This document shows, one piece after another, positions 32,974-40,582 of a stretch of 64,000 nucleotides of DNA. Made by a program: the position numbers and the translations under genes. Each line of letters opens with the position of its first letter. Within the stretch, counting starts at the first letter, position 1. The notes below the pieces were generated by a model. That model worked only from the letters and a program-made list of their open reading frames with translations, was not told the DNA's origin and ran no database searches. Location of the stretch: contig JBKPSR010000101.1 of the NCBI GenBank assembly GCA_046735115.1, positions 1-64,000 of the forward strand, in the 5' to 3' direction. The DNA comes from JACVRW01 sp046735115 (GTDB lineage Bacteria > Actinomycetota > Thermoleophilia > Solirubrobacterales > Thermoleophilaceae).

Positions 32974-33317
32974 GGCGCCGGCTCGTTCTCGTGAGGACTG
33001 CCGCCCCGGAGATGGGGCGGCTCCTCGTCGTCCGGACGCTCGTCCGCCGGGACGCCCCGCTCGCCGGGCGGGCGGTAGTCCGTGCCCGTCGTCGAGGGGA
33101 AGGTGAAGTGCTGCTCCACGCCGAGCGCGGCGAGCGCATCCACGACGCGCTCGATGGCCAGCGCGCGCGACTCCGCCTCGACCCGTAGGTCGAACAGCCC
33201 TCCCTCATCTGGGGCGCCGACGTCGGCCTGAAGCGTGCGCGCCAGCTCGGCGCGGGTGTCCTCGCCCGTATGCTGGTCGGGGTCGAGTATCTCGAGGGTG
33301 ATCTGATGCGTTGTCAC
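32943..33317 (-). CDS. Conserved hypothetical protein, 124 aa
   Basis: GTG 33317. The N-terminal ~75 residues form an alpha/beta unit (QITLEILDPDQHTGEDTRAE, LFDLRVEAESRALAIERVVD). The C-terminal 45 residues are acidic and proline-rich (PPGERGVPADERPDDEEPPH). I do not recognise it. It sits between two small proline-rich ORFs, overlapping the first tail-to-tail, and its start is 7 bp from an 18-bp palindrome shared with the second. Confidence 0.6.
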   Translation of the reverse strand: MTTHQITLEILDPDQHTGEDTRAELARTLQADVGAPDEGGLFDLRVEAESRALAIERVVDALAALGVEQHFTFPSTTGTDYRPPGERGVPADERPDDEEPPHLRGGSPHENEPAPYDPPPRDVP

Positions 33318-33323
33318 AGGCCG

Positions 33324-33341
33324 TCCCTACCCGGGTAGGGA
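33324..33341. promoter_or_regulatory. 18-bp perfect palindrome between divergent starts
   Basis: TCCCTACCCGGGTAGGGA reads the same on both strands and lies 6 bp from each start codon (33317 minus, 33348 plus). Each end supplies AGGGA, a weak Shine-Dalgarno, to one of the two genes. It could also act as an operator or an mRNA hairpin hiding both ribosome sites. Confidence 0.6.
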
Positions 33342-33347
33342 GTACGA

Positions 33348-33479
33348 ATGCACTCCGAGACGCCAGCTCCGGGTCCCGGCCCGAGCCCCTCGCCGGGGCC
33401 CGATCCCGGAGACCCGAGCCCGCCCACGCCTACGCCGGACCCCTCCCCTCTGCCGCAGGAGCCGGTCCCCCAGATCTAG
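33348..33479 (+). CDS. Small proline-rich protein, 43 aa
   Basis: ATG 33348 with TAGGGAG upstream. 18 of 43 residues are proline, in (G/S/T/D)-P steps such as PGPGPSPSPGPDPGD and PTPTPDPSPLPQEP. It would adopt a polyproline-II rod. It resembles the 60-residue ORF at 32791 in composition and leader but not in sequence order. The low complexity leaves doubt that it is expressed. Confidence 0.4.
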   Translation: MHSETPAPGPGPSPSPGPDPGDPSPPTPTPDPSPLPQEPVPQI

Positions 33480-33542
33480 CGGCGCCGAAGCAGCCTGAAG
33501 CGCACGCGATCCGGCGCCGAGACGTTCACCGGCGACGGTGCG

Positions 33543-33947
33543 CTACGCCAATGCTTCATCCAGGGCCTCGTTGACCAGCTCGTCGGCGCGGGCGTTCTGC
33601 TCGCGGCGCACTGGGCGCACTGCCCACTTGTGAAAGCCGCGTAGCTCCTTCATCGCTTCGGTGAACAACGGCTTCAGGCCGGCGTGCTTCACCTTGTATT
33701 CGCCGCCGATCTGGCGGGCCACCAGTTCCGAGTCGTTCACCACCTCGACCTCCTCGGCTCCCAGGTCGCGAGCCAGCTCCAGTCCTAACAGGAGAGCGCG
33801 GTACTCCGCAACGTTGTTGGTCGCGTCGCCGATGTAGAGCTTGCGCTCCGCGAGCGGCTCGCCGTCGGGGGTGCTGGCCACTGCGGCGATCGCGGCGGGG
33901 CCCGGGTTTCCGCGCGCGCCGCCGTCCACGTGGACGACAACCTTCAC
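33543..33947 (-). CDS. Ribonuclease HI-family protein
   Basis: 134 residues from GTG 33947. The active-site set is visible: first Asp in VHVDGGARGNPGPAA, Glu in NVAEYRALLLGLELA, Asp in VVNDSELV, and the last Asp in NARADELVNEALD. It lacks the basic protrusion of E. coli RNase HI, as do the short RnhA-like actinobacterial and archaeal forms. It would cleave RNA in RNA-DNA hybrids. It is the last gene of a three-gene run with the 66-residue protein (4 bp gap) and the zinc-ribbon protein. Confidence 0.9.
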   Translation of the reverse strand: MKVVVHVDGGARGNPGPAAIAAVASTPDGEPLAERKLYIGDATNNVAEYRALLLGLELARDLGAEEVEVVNDSELVARQIGGEYKVKHAGLKPLFTEAMKELRGFHKWAVRPVRREQNARADELVNEALDEALA

Positions 33948-33951
33948 GAGA

Positions 33952-34152
33952 CTACGCGGGCGGCTCGATCGGCGGGAACGACCCTTTCGGGCGCTGGCGG
34001 CGCCGGTCCTCGAAGGAGGCATGGTCGCCAGGCTTCCCGCCCTGTGCCCGGCGGTCGATGATCACCTCGACGTGGGGATCGTCGCGGTAGTAGTCGGCGA
34101 GCTTGTCGTACAGCTCGCCGGCCAGTGCCTGCGGGACCACGCAGTAGATCAC
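33952..34152 (-). CDS. Conserved 66-aa protein of unknown function
   Basis: GTG 34152 overlaps the stop of the zinc-ribbon gene (GTGA). The N-terminal half VIYCVVPQALAGELYDKLAD, then HVEVIIDRRAQ, is a compact alpha/beta unit. The C-terminal half is basic and disordered (DRRRQRPKGSFPPIEPPA). I recall similar proteins beside zinc-ribbon and RNase H genes in related bacteria; no function is known. Confidence 0.65.
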   Translation of the reverse strand: MIYCVVPQALAGELYDKLADYYRDDPHVEVIIDRRAQGGKPGDHASFEDRRRQRPKGSFPPIEPPA

Positions 34153-34910
34153 TTCTCGGAACCTCCGTCGTCGTGTCCCGACACGACGCGCCCGTCGTCG
34201 TCGAGCCGCGCGTTCCAGCCACGCAGCGACTCGTCGATCTGGTCGATCTCCTCGCCCTTGTCGAGCATCATCACCGGGTCGGCCTCGTCCCCCAGGTCCA
34301 CGCGGTAGCGATACCACGAAAGCTCCCACGCTACGAGCACGGACACCGCGCTCGCCTGGTTCGGGTCGGGCATCGCGCTGACCCAGGGCGGCCCCAGCGT
34401 GCGGGCGAGCCCGGCGACCGTGCGCTGGTGCCCAGACCCGTTGAAGAGCTCAAGCGCCCGCTCGACCTTGACCTCGGCGGTGGTCGGCACGGCGCGCACG
34501 TGGCGCGGCGACTGCGGCCGGGAGCGCGGCCGCGGCGAGGCGGCCGGAGGCGCGGGCGTTTCCTCGGCCGGGTACTCCTCGGGCTCGACGCCGTTCGCGC
34601 CGCCGTACATGGCCTCCTGCTCGGCGAGGCGCGCCTCATCGGATCCGGGCGCCAGCGACGAACGCCGCTTCCGCAGCCGCCCGAGCACACCGCGGCGCGG
34701 CTCGTGGCGCGGCACGCGCGCGGGCATGTCGCCCGCCGCGGACTCGCGGATCCAGCCGAGGTGCTGGGCGCGCACCGCGCACAGGTCGCAGACCTGGCGG
34801 CGCTGGCCGCCGGGCGCGAGGTACCACTCGGCGCGCTCTCCCTTCAGGATCGTGCGCCCACACACGTCGCAGCTGACGGCGTCGTGCACTGGCCGGAGCT
34901 CCTTCTTCAC
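34149..34910 (-). CDS. Zinc-ribbon protein with helical C-terminal domain
   Basis: 253 residues. Residues ~10-50 carry a two-knuckle zinc site (CDVCGR and CDLC). A disordered Pro/Arg/Glu-rich linker (about 70-150) follows. A conserved C-terminal domain has KVERALELFNGSGHQRTVAG and SVLVAWELSWYRYRVDLGDE. The role is unknown. It is first of a tightly coupled operon with a 66-residue protein and RNase HI, suggesting a nucleic-acid link. It starts 15 bp after the EF-G-like gene. Confidence 0.75.
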   Translation of the reverse strand: MKKELRPVHDAVSCDVCGRTILKGERAEWYLAPGGQRRQVCDLCAVRAQHLGWIRESAAGDMPARVPRHEPRRGVLGRLRKRRSSLAPGSDEARLAEQEAMYGGANGVEPEEYPAEETPAPPAASPRPRSRPQSPRHVRAVPTTAEVKVERALELFNGSGHQRTVAGLARTLGPPWVSAMPDPNQASAVSVLVAWELSWYRYRVDLGDEADPVMMLDKGEEIDQIDESLRGWNARLDDDGRVVSGHDDGGSEK

Positions 34911-34925
34911 TCCGGTGAGGATAGT

Positions 34926-37001
34926 TCAGGCCTTCACGGCCTCCTTCTCCTGCTGCGCCTGTTGCACGACCTGTTGCGCCACGTGGCCCGGGACCTCCTC
35001 GTAGCGGGCCAGGTCCATCGAGTACTCGCCCTGTCCGCCGGTGATCGCCCGCAGGTCGGGCGCGTACTCGAGCATCTCCGCCATCGGCACCTCGGCCTTG
35101 ATCTCGGTGACGTTCCCCTTCGGCTCCATCCCGAGCGGCCGGCCGCGCCTCGAGTTGAGGTCGCCGATCACGTCGCCCACGTACTCCTCGGGCACGGTGA
35201 CCGTAACGATCATGATCGGCTCCATCAGCGTCGGCTGGGCCCTCTCCATCGCGTCCTTGAACGCCATCGAGCCGGCGACCTTGAACGCCATCTCGGACGA
35301 GTCGACGGAGTGGTGCTGGCCGTCGAAGAGAGTCACCTTGACGTCCTGGACGGGATAGCCGGCCACCGTCCCCGTGCGCATCGCCTCGCGGACGCCCTTT
35401 TCCACCGCCGGGATGAACCCGCCCGGGATCACGCCGCCCTTGATGGCGTTGACGAACTCAAGGCCCTCGCCGTCCGGCCCCGGCGCGATCTCGATGTGGC
35501 AGTCGGCGAACTGCCCGCGCCCGCCGGTCTGCTTCTTGTAGCGCGCGTGCGCCTTCGCCGAGCCCTTGATGGCCTCTCGGTAGGGGACGTGAGGTGCGTG
35601 CAGCTCCACCTCGGCGCCGAAGCGATCCTTCATCCGGTCGACGAGCACCTCCACGTGGATCTGCGTCAGCCCGGCGAGGATCTGCTCGCCGGTCTCCAAG
35701 TCGCGATGGAAGTCGATCGTCGGGTCCTCCTCCTGGAGGCGGCGGATCGCCTGGCCCATCTTCTCCTCGTCGCCCTTGGCCTTCGCCTCGATGGCGAACG
35801 CCATGACCGGCCGCGGCATCGGGGGGAGCCTCAGCGGGCACTCCATGTCCTTCGCGGCGAGCACGTCGCCGGCGTGCGTCTCCTTGAGCTTCGCGACGGC
35901 GCCGATGTCGCCCGGCCCGAACTCGTCGGCGTGCTCCGACTCCTTGCCCTGCGGAATGAGCAGCTGGCCGATCCGCTCCTTCACGTGGGCCCGGCAGTTG
36001 TGCACCTGCGAGTCGTGCCCCAGCACGCCCTGGTACACGCGGAACAGGTTCACGCGGCCCGCGTACGGGTCGGCGAGCGTCTTGAACACGAACGCGACCA
36101 TGTCCTTCGACTCGTCGGGCTCGAGGTCGACGCCGTCGAGGTCGATCGTGCCGCGCTTCGCGGGCGAGGGCAGGTCCTCCACGAGCGCGTCGAGCAGCCG
36201 GTTGATGCCGAGGTTGCGAGTGGCCGCTCCGCAGGTGACGGGGAACAGGTGGCCCTCCGTGACCCCCTGCTTGAGCGCGCTGACAGTCTCCTCGTGCGAG
36301 ATCTCCTCACCCTCGAGGTAGCGCTCCATGAGCGCCTCGGAGACCTCGGCCACCTCGTCCATCAGCTTCTCGCGGTACTCCTGGGCCTGCGCGCGCAGCT
36401 CCTCCGGGATTTCGATCTCCTGGGAGTTCTCGCGACTCGCCCCGTCGTAGCGGTAGCCCTTCATGTCAATGAGGTCGATCACGCCCTGGAGCTCGTGCTC
36501 CTTGCCGATCGGGATCTCGGTGGCCACGACGTGCTGGCCGAACGCCTGCTTCAGCGAGTCGAGCGTGCGGAAGAAGTCGGCGCGCTCGCGGTCGAGCATG
36601 TTCACGAACAGGGTGCGGGCGAGGCCCAGCTCGGAGGCGCGCTCCCAGAGGCGGCTGGTGGTCACCTCGGCGCCCATTACGCCGTTCACGACGAAGACGG
36701 CGCCCTCAACGACGCGCAGCGCCGCGAGCGCGTCCGCTATGAAGCTCGGCTCGCCAGGTGTGTCGATCAGGTTGATCTTGCGGTCGTCCCAGCGGAACGA
36801 GGAGAGGCTCGCCGAGATCGACATCTCGCGCGCCTTCTCGTCGGACGCCGAGTCCGAGACCGTCGTTCCGTCAGCCACCGAGCCAAGGCGGTTGATGGCG
36901 CCCGCTTCGAACAGAAGTGCCTCGTTCACGGACGTCTTTCCGCTGCCCCGGTGGCCCACCAACGCCACGTTGCGGATCCTCTTCGGCGATTCGTGCGCCA
37001 T
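34926..37001 (-). CDS. Elongation factor G-like GTPase (EF-G paralogue)
   Basis: 691 residues from ATG 37001 behind AAGGAG. All five EF-G domains are present: G1 GHRGSGKTS, G3 DTPGEP, then FGPGDIGAVAKLKETHAGDV in domain II and YREAIKGSAKAHARYKKQTG in domain IV. RRGRPLGMEPKGNVTEI is in domain V. The G4 motif is NMLD where EF-G has NKxD, so guanine recognition may be altered. It is not next to str-operon genes (rpsL, rpsG, tuf), unlike housekeeping fusA. Paralogues of this kind have stress or ribosome-rescue roles in some bacteria. Confidence 0.9.
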   Translation of the reverse strand: MAHESPKRIRNVALVGHRGSGKTSVNEALLFEAGAINRLGSVADGTTVSDSASDEKAREMSISASLSSFRWDDRKINLIDTPGEPSFIADALAALRVVEGAVFVVNGVMGAEVTTSRLWERASELGLARTLFVNMLDRERADFFRTLDSLKQAFGQHVVATEIPIGKEHELQGVIDLIDMKGYRYDGASRENSQEIEIPEELRAQAQEYREKLMDEVAEVSEALMERYLEGEEISHEETVSALKQGVTEGHLFPVTCGAATRNLGINRLLDALVEDLPSPAKRGTIDLDGVDLEPDESKDMVAFVFKTLADPYAGRVNLFRVYQGVLGHDSQVHNCRAHVKERIGQLLIPQGKESEHADEFGPGDIGAVAKLKETHAGDVLAAKDMECPLRLPPMPRPVMAFAIEAKAKGDEEKMGQAIRRLQEEDPTIDFHRDLETGEQILAGLTQIHVEVLVDRMKDRFGAEVELHAPHVPYREAIKGSAKAHARYKKQTGGRGQFADCHIEIAPGPDGEGLEFVNAIKGGVIPGGFIPAVEKGVREAMRTGTVAGYPVQDVKVTLFDGQHHSVDSSEMAFKVAGSMAFKDAMERAQPTLMEPIMIVTVTVPEEYVGDVIGDLNSRRGRPLGMEPKGNVTEIKAEVPMAEMLEYAPDLRAITGGQGEYSMDLARYEEVPGHVAQQVVQQAQQEKEAVKA

Positions 37002-37082
37002 CCCACTCCTTCCCTCGAGGTGCGAGGGGCCAGCCTACTCAGGAAAGCAGGGCTGCGCAGCGTGCACCGCCCGCTGCTTGCC

Positions 37083-37424
37083 TCACTGCAGCGCCGCCTC
37101 CAGCGACTCGTGGACGGGCGCGGCGGTGTGCACCTCGGTCAGCTCGATCACGCGCCGGAGAGGCGACTCCGGCGGCATGACGAGCCGCAGCTGCTGGCGG
37201 CGGCGTGCGAGCCGGCGTGAGACGTCGAACAGCACCTCGATGGCGGCTGAGTCGAGATAGCGGGTGCCCGTGATGTCGAGAACCAGCACGAGCGCGTCGT
37301 TCGGCGTAGACGCAAGCAGCTGGTCGCGGACGTACTCGGCGTTCGACATGTCCACCTCGCCGCTCAGATGGGCCACCACGTGGCCGCCGCGGCGCTCGAG
37401 CACGATCTCCGCCGGGGCGCTCAC
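37083..37424 (-). CDS. STAS-domain anti-sigma factor antagonist
   Basis: 113 residues from GTG 37424, overlapping the phosphatase stop (GTGA). Strand GGHVVAHLSGEVDMSNAEYV and the phospho-site loop ITGTRYLDSAAIEVLFD (Ser after YLD) are typical of SpoIIAA/RsbV. Dephosphorylation by the PP2C-type phosphatase encoded just upstream would let it bind an anti-sigma kinase, releasing a sigma factor. Confidence 0.92.
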   Translation of the reverse strand: MSAPAEIVLERRGGHVVAHLSGEVDMSNAEYVRDQLLASTPNDALVLVLDITGTRYLDSAAIEVLFDVSRRLARRRQQLRLVMPPESPLRRVIELTEVHTAAPVHESLEAALQ

Positions 37425-39763
37425 GCGGCGCGATCCTCGCTGATGCGCCTCCTCATGCGGATCAGCGTTCCGGCGTCGTGGCGCTCGACGGCCACCTCGT
37501 CCATGAGGTTCTCGATGATGCTGAGGCCGCGGCCGCGGTCCTCGCCGCGCTTCTCGCGCCAGCTGCCCGAGTCGCGCACGGTCGCGGTGAGCTCGCCCTC
37601 CTCGAACGACACCTCGACCTCGTAGGTCGCGTCGCCGGGCCCGTATGCGTGCTCGATTGCGTTGCCGGCCGCCTCGCAGATCGTGAGCGTGATCTCGTAC
37701 CGCTCCACCTCGGTCGCGCCGGTCGCGTGGAGGAAGCGGGCGAGCCGCCGCCGCAGCTGGGCGAGCGAGCCGGGCTCCGCCGGCAGCGTCAGGTTCACCT
37801 GCGACTCCGCCGTCGGAAGCGGCCGCACCGCCAGCAGAGCGACGTCGTCCCCGGGCTCGGCCTCGCCCAGCACTCCCTTCAGGATGCGCTCGCACAGGCC
37901 GTTCAGGTCGTCGCCGGCCACCCCGGCGACTTCCGCGAGCTGGTCGAGCCGTTCGTTCAGCGGCGTGTCGCGGCGCTCCACGAGCCCGTCCGTGTAGAGC
38001 AGAAGCGATGCGCCCGGCGGGAGGACGGCGGTCGACTCGCGGAAGACGGCGAGGTCGGCGGCTCCGATCGGCACCGAGCGGCCGCCTTCGAGGAACCGCG
38101 ACCCATCGGGCGCGATCACGAGCGGCGGCGGATGGCCGGCGGCGCTGAACGACACCTCGCCCGTCTCCCGGTTGAGCACGAGGTAGAGCACCGTCGCCAT
38201 GACCTGCTCGACGCCGCTCATCACGAGCCGGTTGATCCGAGCCACCACCTCCGCCGGCGAGGCCTCGACCATCCCGTATGCGCGGAAGGCGTTCCGTAAC
38301 TGGCCCATCGAGGCGGCGGCGCGCAGCCCGTGCCCGGCCACGTCGCCCACCACGAGCGCCACCCGGCCGTCGGGGCGCTCGAGCACGTCGTACCAGTCGC
38401 CCCCGATAGCCGCGCCGCGGGCACCGGGCAGGTAGCGCGCCGCCATCGCGACGCCCTCGATCGGCGGCAGCCGCTCTGGCAGCAGGCTGCGCTGGAGCGT
38501 CTCGGCGATCCTGTGCTCGCGCTGATAGACCTCGAGCAGGCGCGCCTCCATCGTCTTGCGGTCGTGGATGTCGATGGCGGCCCCCACGTAGCCCACGAAC
38601 TCGCCACCGACGTAGCGCGGCACGCCGCGGTCGTCGATCCAGCGGTACTCGCCGGAGTGGTGGTGGAGCCGGTACTCGCCCTGCCAGGGCCGGCGCTCCG
38701 CGAGCGCATCGGCCCAGGTGGAGAGCACGAGATCCACCTCTTGCGGGTGCACGCCGAGCGCCCAGCTCGCGCCCATCTCCTCCTGGAAGGTCGTCCCGGT
38801 GAAGCGGAGCCAGCCCTGGTTGACGAAGGTGATGAGCCCGTCGATGCCGGTCGTCCACATCATCGCCGGCGCCGTGTCGGCGAGCTCGCGGAAGCTCGCC
38901 TCCGACTCGCGTAGCGCCTGCTCCATCGCGCGCCGCTCGTGGATGTCCGTCGCGGTGCCCACGTAGCCCACGAACTCGCCACCCGAGTAACGCGGGGTGC
39001 CGAGCTCGAGCACCCAGCGGTAGTCGCCGGACGCGGCGTGGCGCAGCCGGTACTCGCAGCGGAACTCCTCGTGGCGGCTGGACGCGTCCTCCCAGAGCGC
39101 CTGTGCCCCCTCGCGGTCCTCCGGATGGGCGGTCGCCGCGAATGTCACGCCGACGCCGGTCGTGGCGCCCGTGTAGCGCTGCCAGGCCTTGTTGACGAAC
39201 GTCATGTCGCCCTCGGCGTCGGTCATCCACATGAGCGCGGGCGTGGTGTCGGCCAGCTCGCGGAACTGGGCCTCGCTGTCGACCACGAGGTCCTCGTGGC
39301 GCGCTCGGTCGATGGCGGCGCCGAGCACGCCGGCGAGACCGTGGAGGAAGACCGACTCGTCCTCGGCGAGCCGCCGCTCGCGGCGGCTGAAGACCTCGAG
39401 CCAGCCGAACTCGCGGCCGCGGACCTGGATCGGCACCGCGTACCTGCTCTCGGCCTCAAGATCCTGGATCAGCGGAGCGGGCCAGCTCCCCTCGATCCGG
39501 TGTATCGGCAGCACGCCTCCGAGCACCCCGTCCGGCAGGCCGACGCCTGCGCGAGCGAGCATGCCCTCCCCGTCGCCCGTCAGCTCGAGCACAGCGACGT
39601 GGTCGACCCCGAGCTCGCCCGCGGCCGCCTCGGCGGCGGCCTGGACCAGCTGGTCCGGCTCGGTGCCCTCGAGCGCGCGCCGGGCGAGCTCGGCCAGTGC
39701 CGCCTGCCGGCTGGCGGCGGCCCGCAGCTCTTCTCCCTGGACGTGCGAGCGGCGGCGGAGCAT
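37421..39763 (-). CDS. GAF-PAS-PAS-SpoIIE phosphatase with HATPase anti-sigma domain
   Basis: 780 residues. Order: GAF (about 15-155); two PAS-PAC units (about 165-285 with TPALMWMTDAEGDMTFVNKA, and 290-410 with APAMMWTTGIDGLITFVNQG); SpoIIE/PP2C (about 425-640 with GGDWYDVLERPDGRVALVVG and LLLYTDGLVERRD); and RsbW-type HATPase (about 655-775 with EAAGNAIEHAYG and GRGLSIIENLMD). Phosphatase and kinase for the STAS partner are thus in one polypeptide with sensory input. It overlaps the STAS gene by 4 bp and lies 15 bp after the sigma gene. Confidence 0.94.
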   Translation of the reverse strand: MLRRRSHVQGEELRAAASRQAALAELARRALEGTEPDQLVQAAAEAAAGELGVDHVAVLELTGDGEGMLARAGVGLPDGVLGGVLPIHRIEGSWPAPLIQDLEAESRYAVPIQVRGREFGWLEVFSRRERRLAEDESVFLHGLAGVLGAAIDRARHEDLVVDSEAQFRELADTTPALMWMTDAEGDMTFVNKAWQRYTGATTGVGVTFAATAHPEDREGAQALWEDASSRHEEFRCEYRLRHAASGDYRWVLELGTPRYSGGEFVGYVGTATDIHERRAMEQALRESEASFRELADTAPAMMWTTGIDGLITFVNQGWLRFTGTTFQEEMGASWALGVHPQEVDLVLSTWADALAERRPWQGEYRLHHHSGEYRWIDDRGVPRYVGGEFVGYVGAAIDIHDRKTMEARLLEVYQREHRIAETLQRSLLPERLPPIEGVAMAARYLPGARGAAIGGDWYDVLERPDGRVALVVGDVAGHGLRAAASMGQLRNAFRAYGMVEASPAEVVARINRLVMSGVEQVMATVLYLVLNRETGEVSFSAAGHPPPLVIAPDGSRFLEGGRSVPIGAADLAVFRESTAVLPPGASLLLYTDGLVERRDTPLNERLDQLAEVAGVAGDDLNGLCERILKGVLGEAEPGDDVALLAVRPLPTAESQVNLTLPAEPGSLAQLRRRLARFLHATGATEVERYEITLTICEAAGNAIEHAYGPGDATYEVEVSFEEGELTATVRDSGSWREKRGEDRGRGLSIIENLMDEVAVERHDAGTLIRMRRRISEDRAA

Positions 39764-39778
39764 CCTGCCCGGGCGCCG

Positions 39779-40570
39779 CTAGTCGGCTTCGCCGATGGGA
39801 TCGCCCTGGAGGCGCGACTTCAGCCTCAGGACGGCCTTCGTGTGAAGCTGCGAGACGCGCGACTCGGTGACCCCGAGCACCTCGCCGATCTCCCTGAGCG
39901 TCAGGTTCTCGTAGTAGTAGAGGGCCACGACCAGCTTCTCGCGCTCCGGCAGCCGCGCGATGGCGTCGGCCAGCCGGTCCTTCATTTCGGTCGTGTCCAT
40001 CTCCGTGGCGGGGTCGAGCGCCTGGGGATCCTGGATCGTGTCCAGCAGGGAGACCTGGTCGCCGGAGGCGTCGGAGACGGTCCAGAGCTCGTCGAGCGCG
40101 ACCACTGACGAGTTGGAGATGCGGACGAGCGACTCCTGGAACTCCTCGACGGATACGTCCAGGACGTCGGCCATCTCCTGGTCGGTGGGCGCCCGGTGCA
40201 GCTCGTGCTCGAGCTTGGCGTTCGCGCGCTCGATCTCGCGCGCCTTGGTGCGCACGGAGCGCGGGACCCAGTCGAGCGAGCGCAGCTCGTCGATGATTGA
40301 GCCCTTGATGCGGGTGATCGCGAAGGTCTCGAACTTGATCTCGCGCTCGGGCTCGAAGCGCTCGATCGCCGAGATCAGGCCGAGCAGCCCATAGGAGATC
40401 AGGTCCGCCTCCTCGACGTGCGAGGGCAAACCGCTGGACATCCGGCCCGCTACGTACTTGACGAGCGGCGCGTAGGCGAGCACAAGTCGCTCACGGGCCT
40501 TCTCGTCCCGATCGTCCTTGTAGCGGCGCCAGAGGTCCCTTAGCTCAATCGCCTTGAGGTTCGTCTCCAT
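39779..40570 (-). CDS. FliA/WhiG-type RNA polymerase sigma factor
   Basis: 263 residues from ATG 40570. Region 2 has AYAPLVKYVAGRMSSGLPSH and DLISYGLLGLISAIERFEPE, with KFETFAITRIKGSIIDELRS in 2.3-2.4. Region 3 begins RAPTDQEMADVLDVS. Region 4 is REKLVVALYYYENLTLREIG and VTESRVSQLHTKAVLRLKS. This is the sigma-28/WhiG class. No flagellar gene is in the window; instead it heads an operon with a SpoIIE phosphatase and STAS protein, implying control by partner switching. Confidence 0.93.
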   Translation of the reverse strand: METNLKAIELRDLWRRYKDDRDEKARERLVLAYAPLVKYVAGRMSSGLPSHVEEADLISYGLLGLISAIERFEPEREIKFETFAITRIKGSIIDELRSLDWVPRSVRTKAREIERANAKLEHELHRAPTDQEMADVLDVSVEEFQESLVRISNSSVVALDELWTVSDASGDQVSLLDTIQDPQALDPATEMDTTEMKDRLADAIARLPEREKLVVALYYYENLTLREIGEVLGVTESRVSQLHTKAVLRLKSRLQGDPIGEAD

Positions 40571-40582
40571 ACGAGTGGTCGT

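Noticed and set aside
34125..37220. Very long plus-strand open frame (over 1000 codons) opposite the EF-G-like gene
   Set aside because: It is the antisense shadow of high-GC genes: His/Arg/Val-rich, no motifs, and it spans several real genes.
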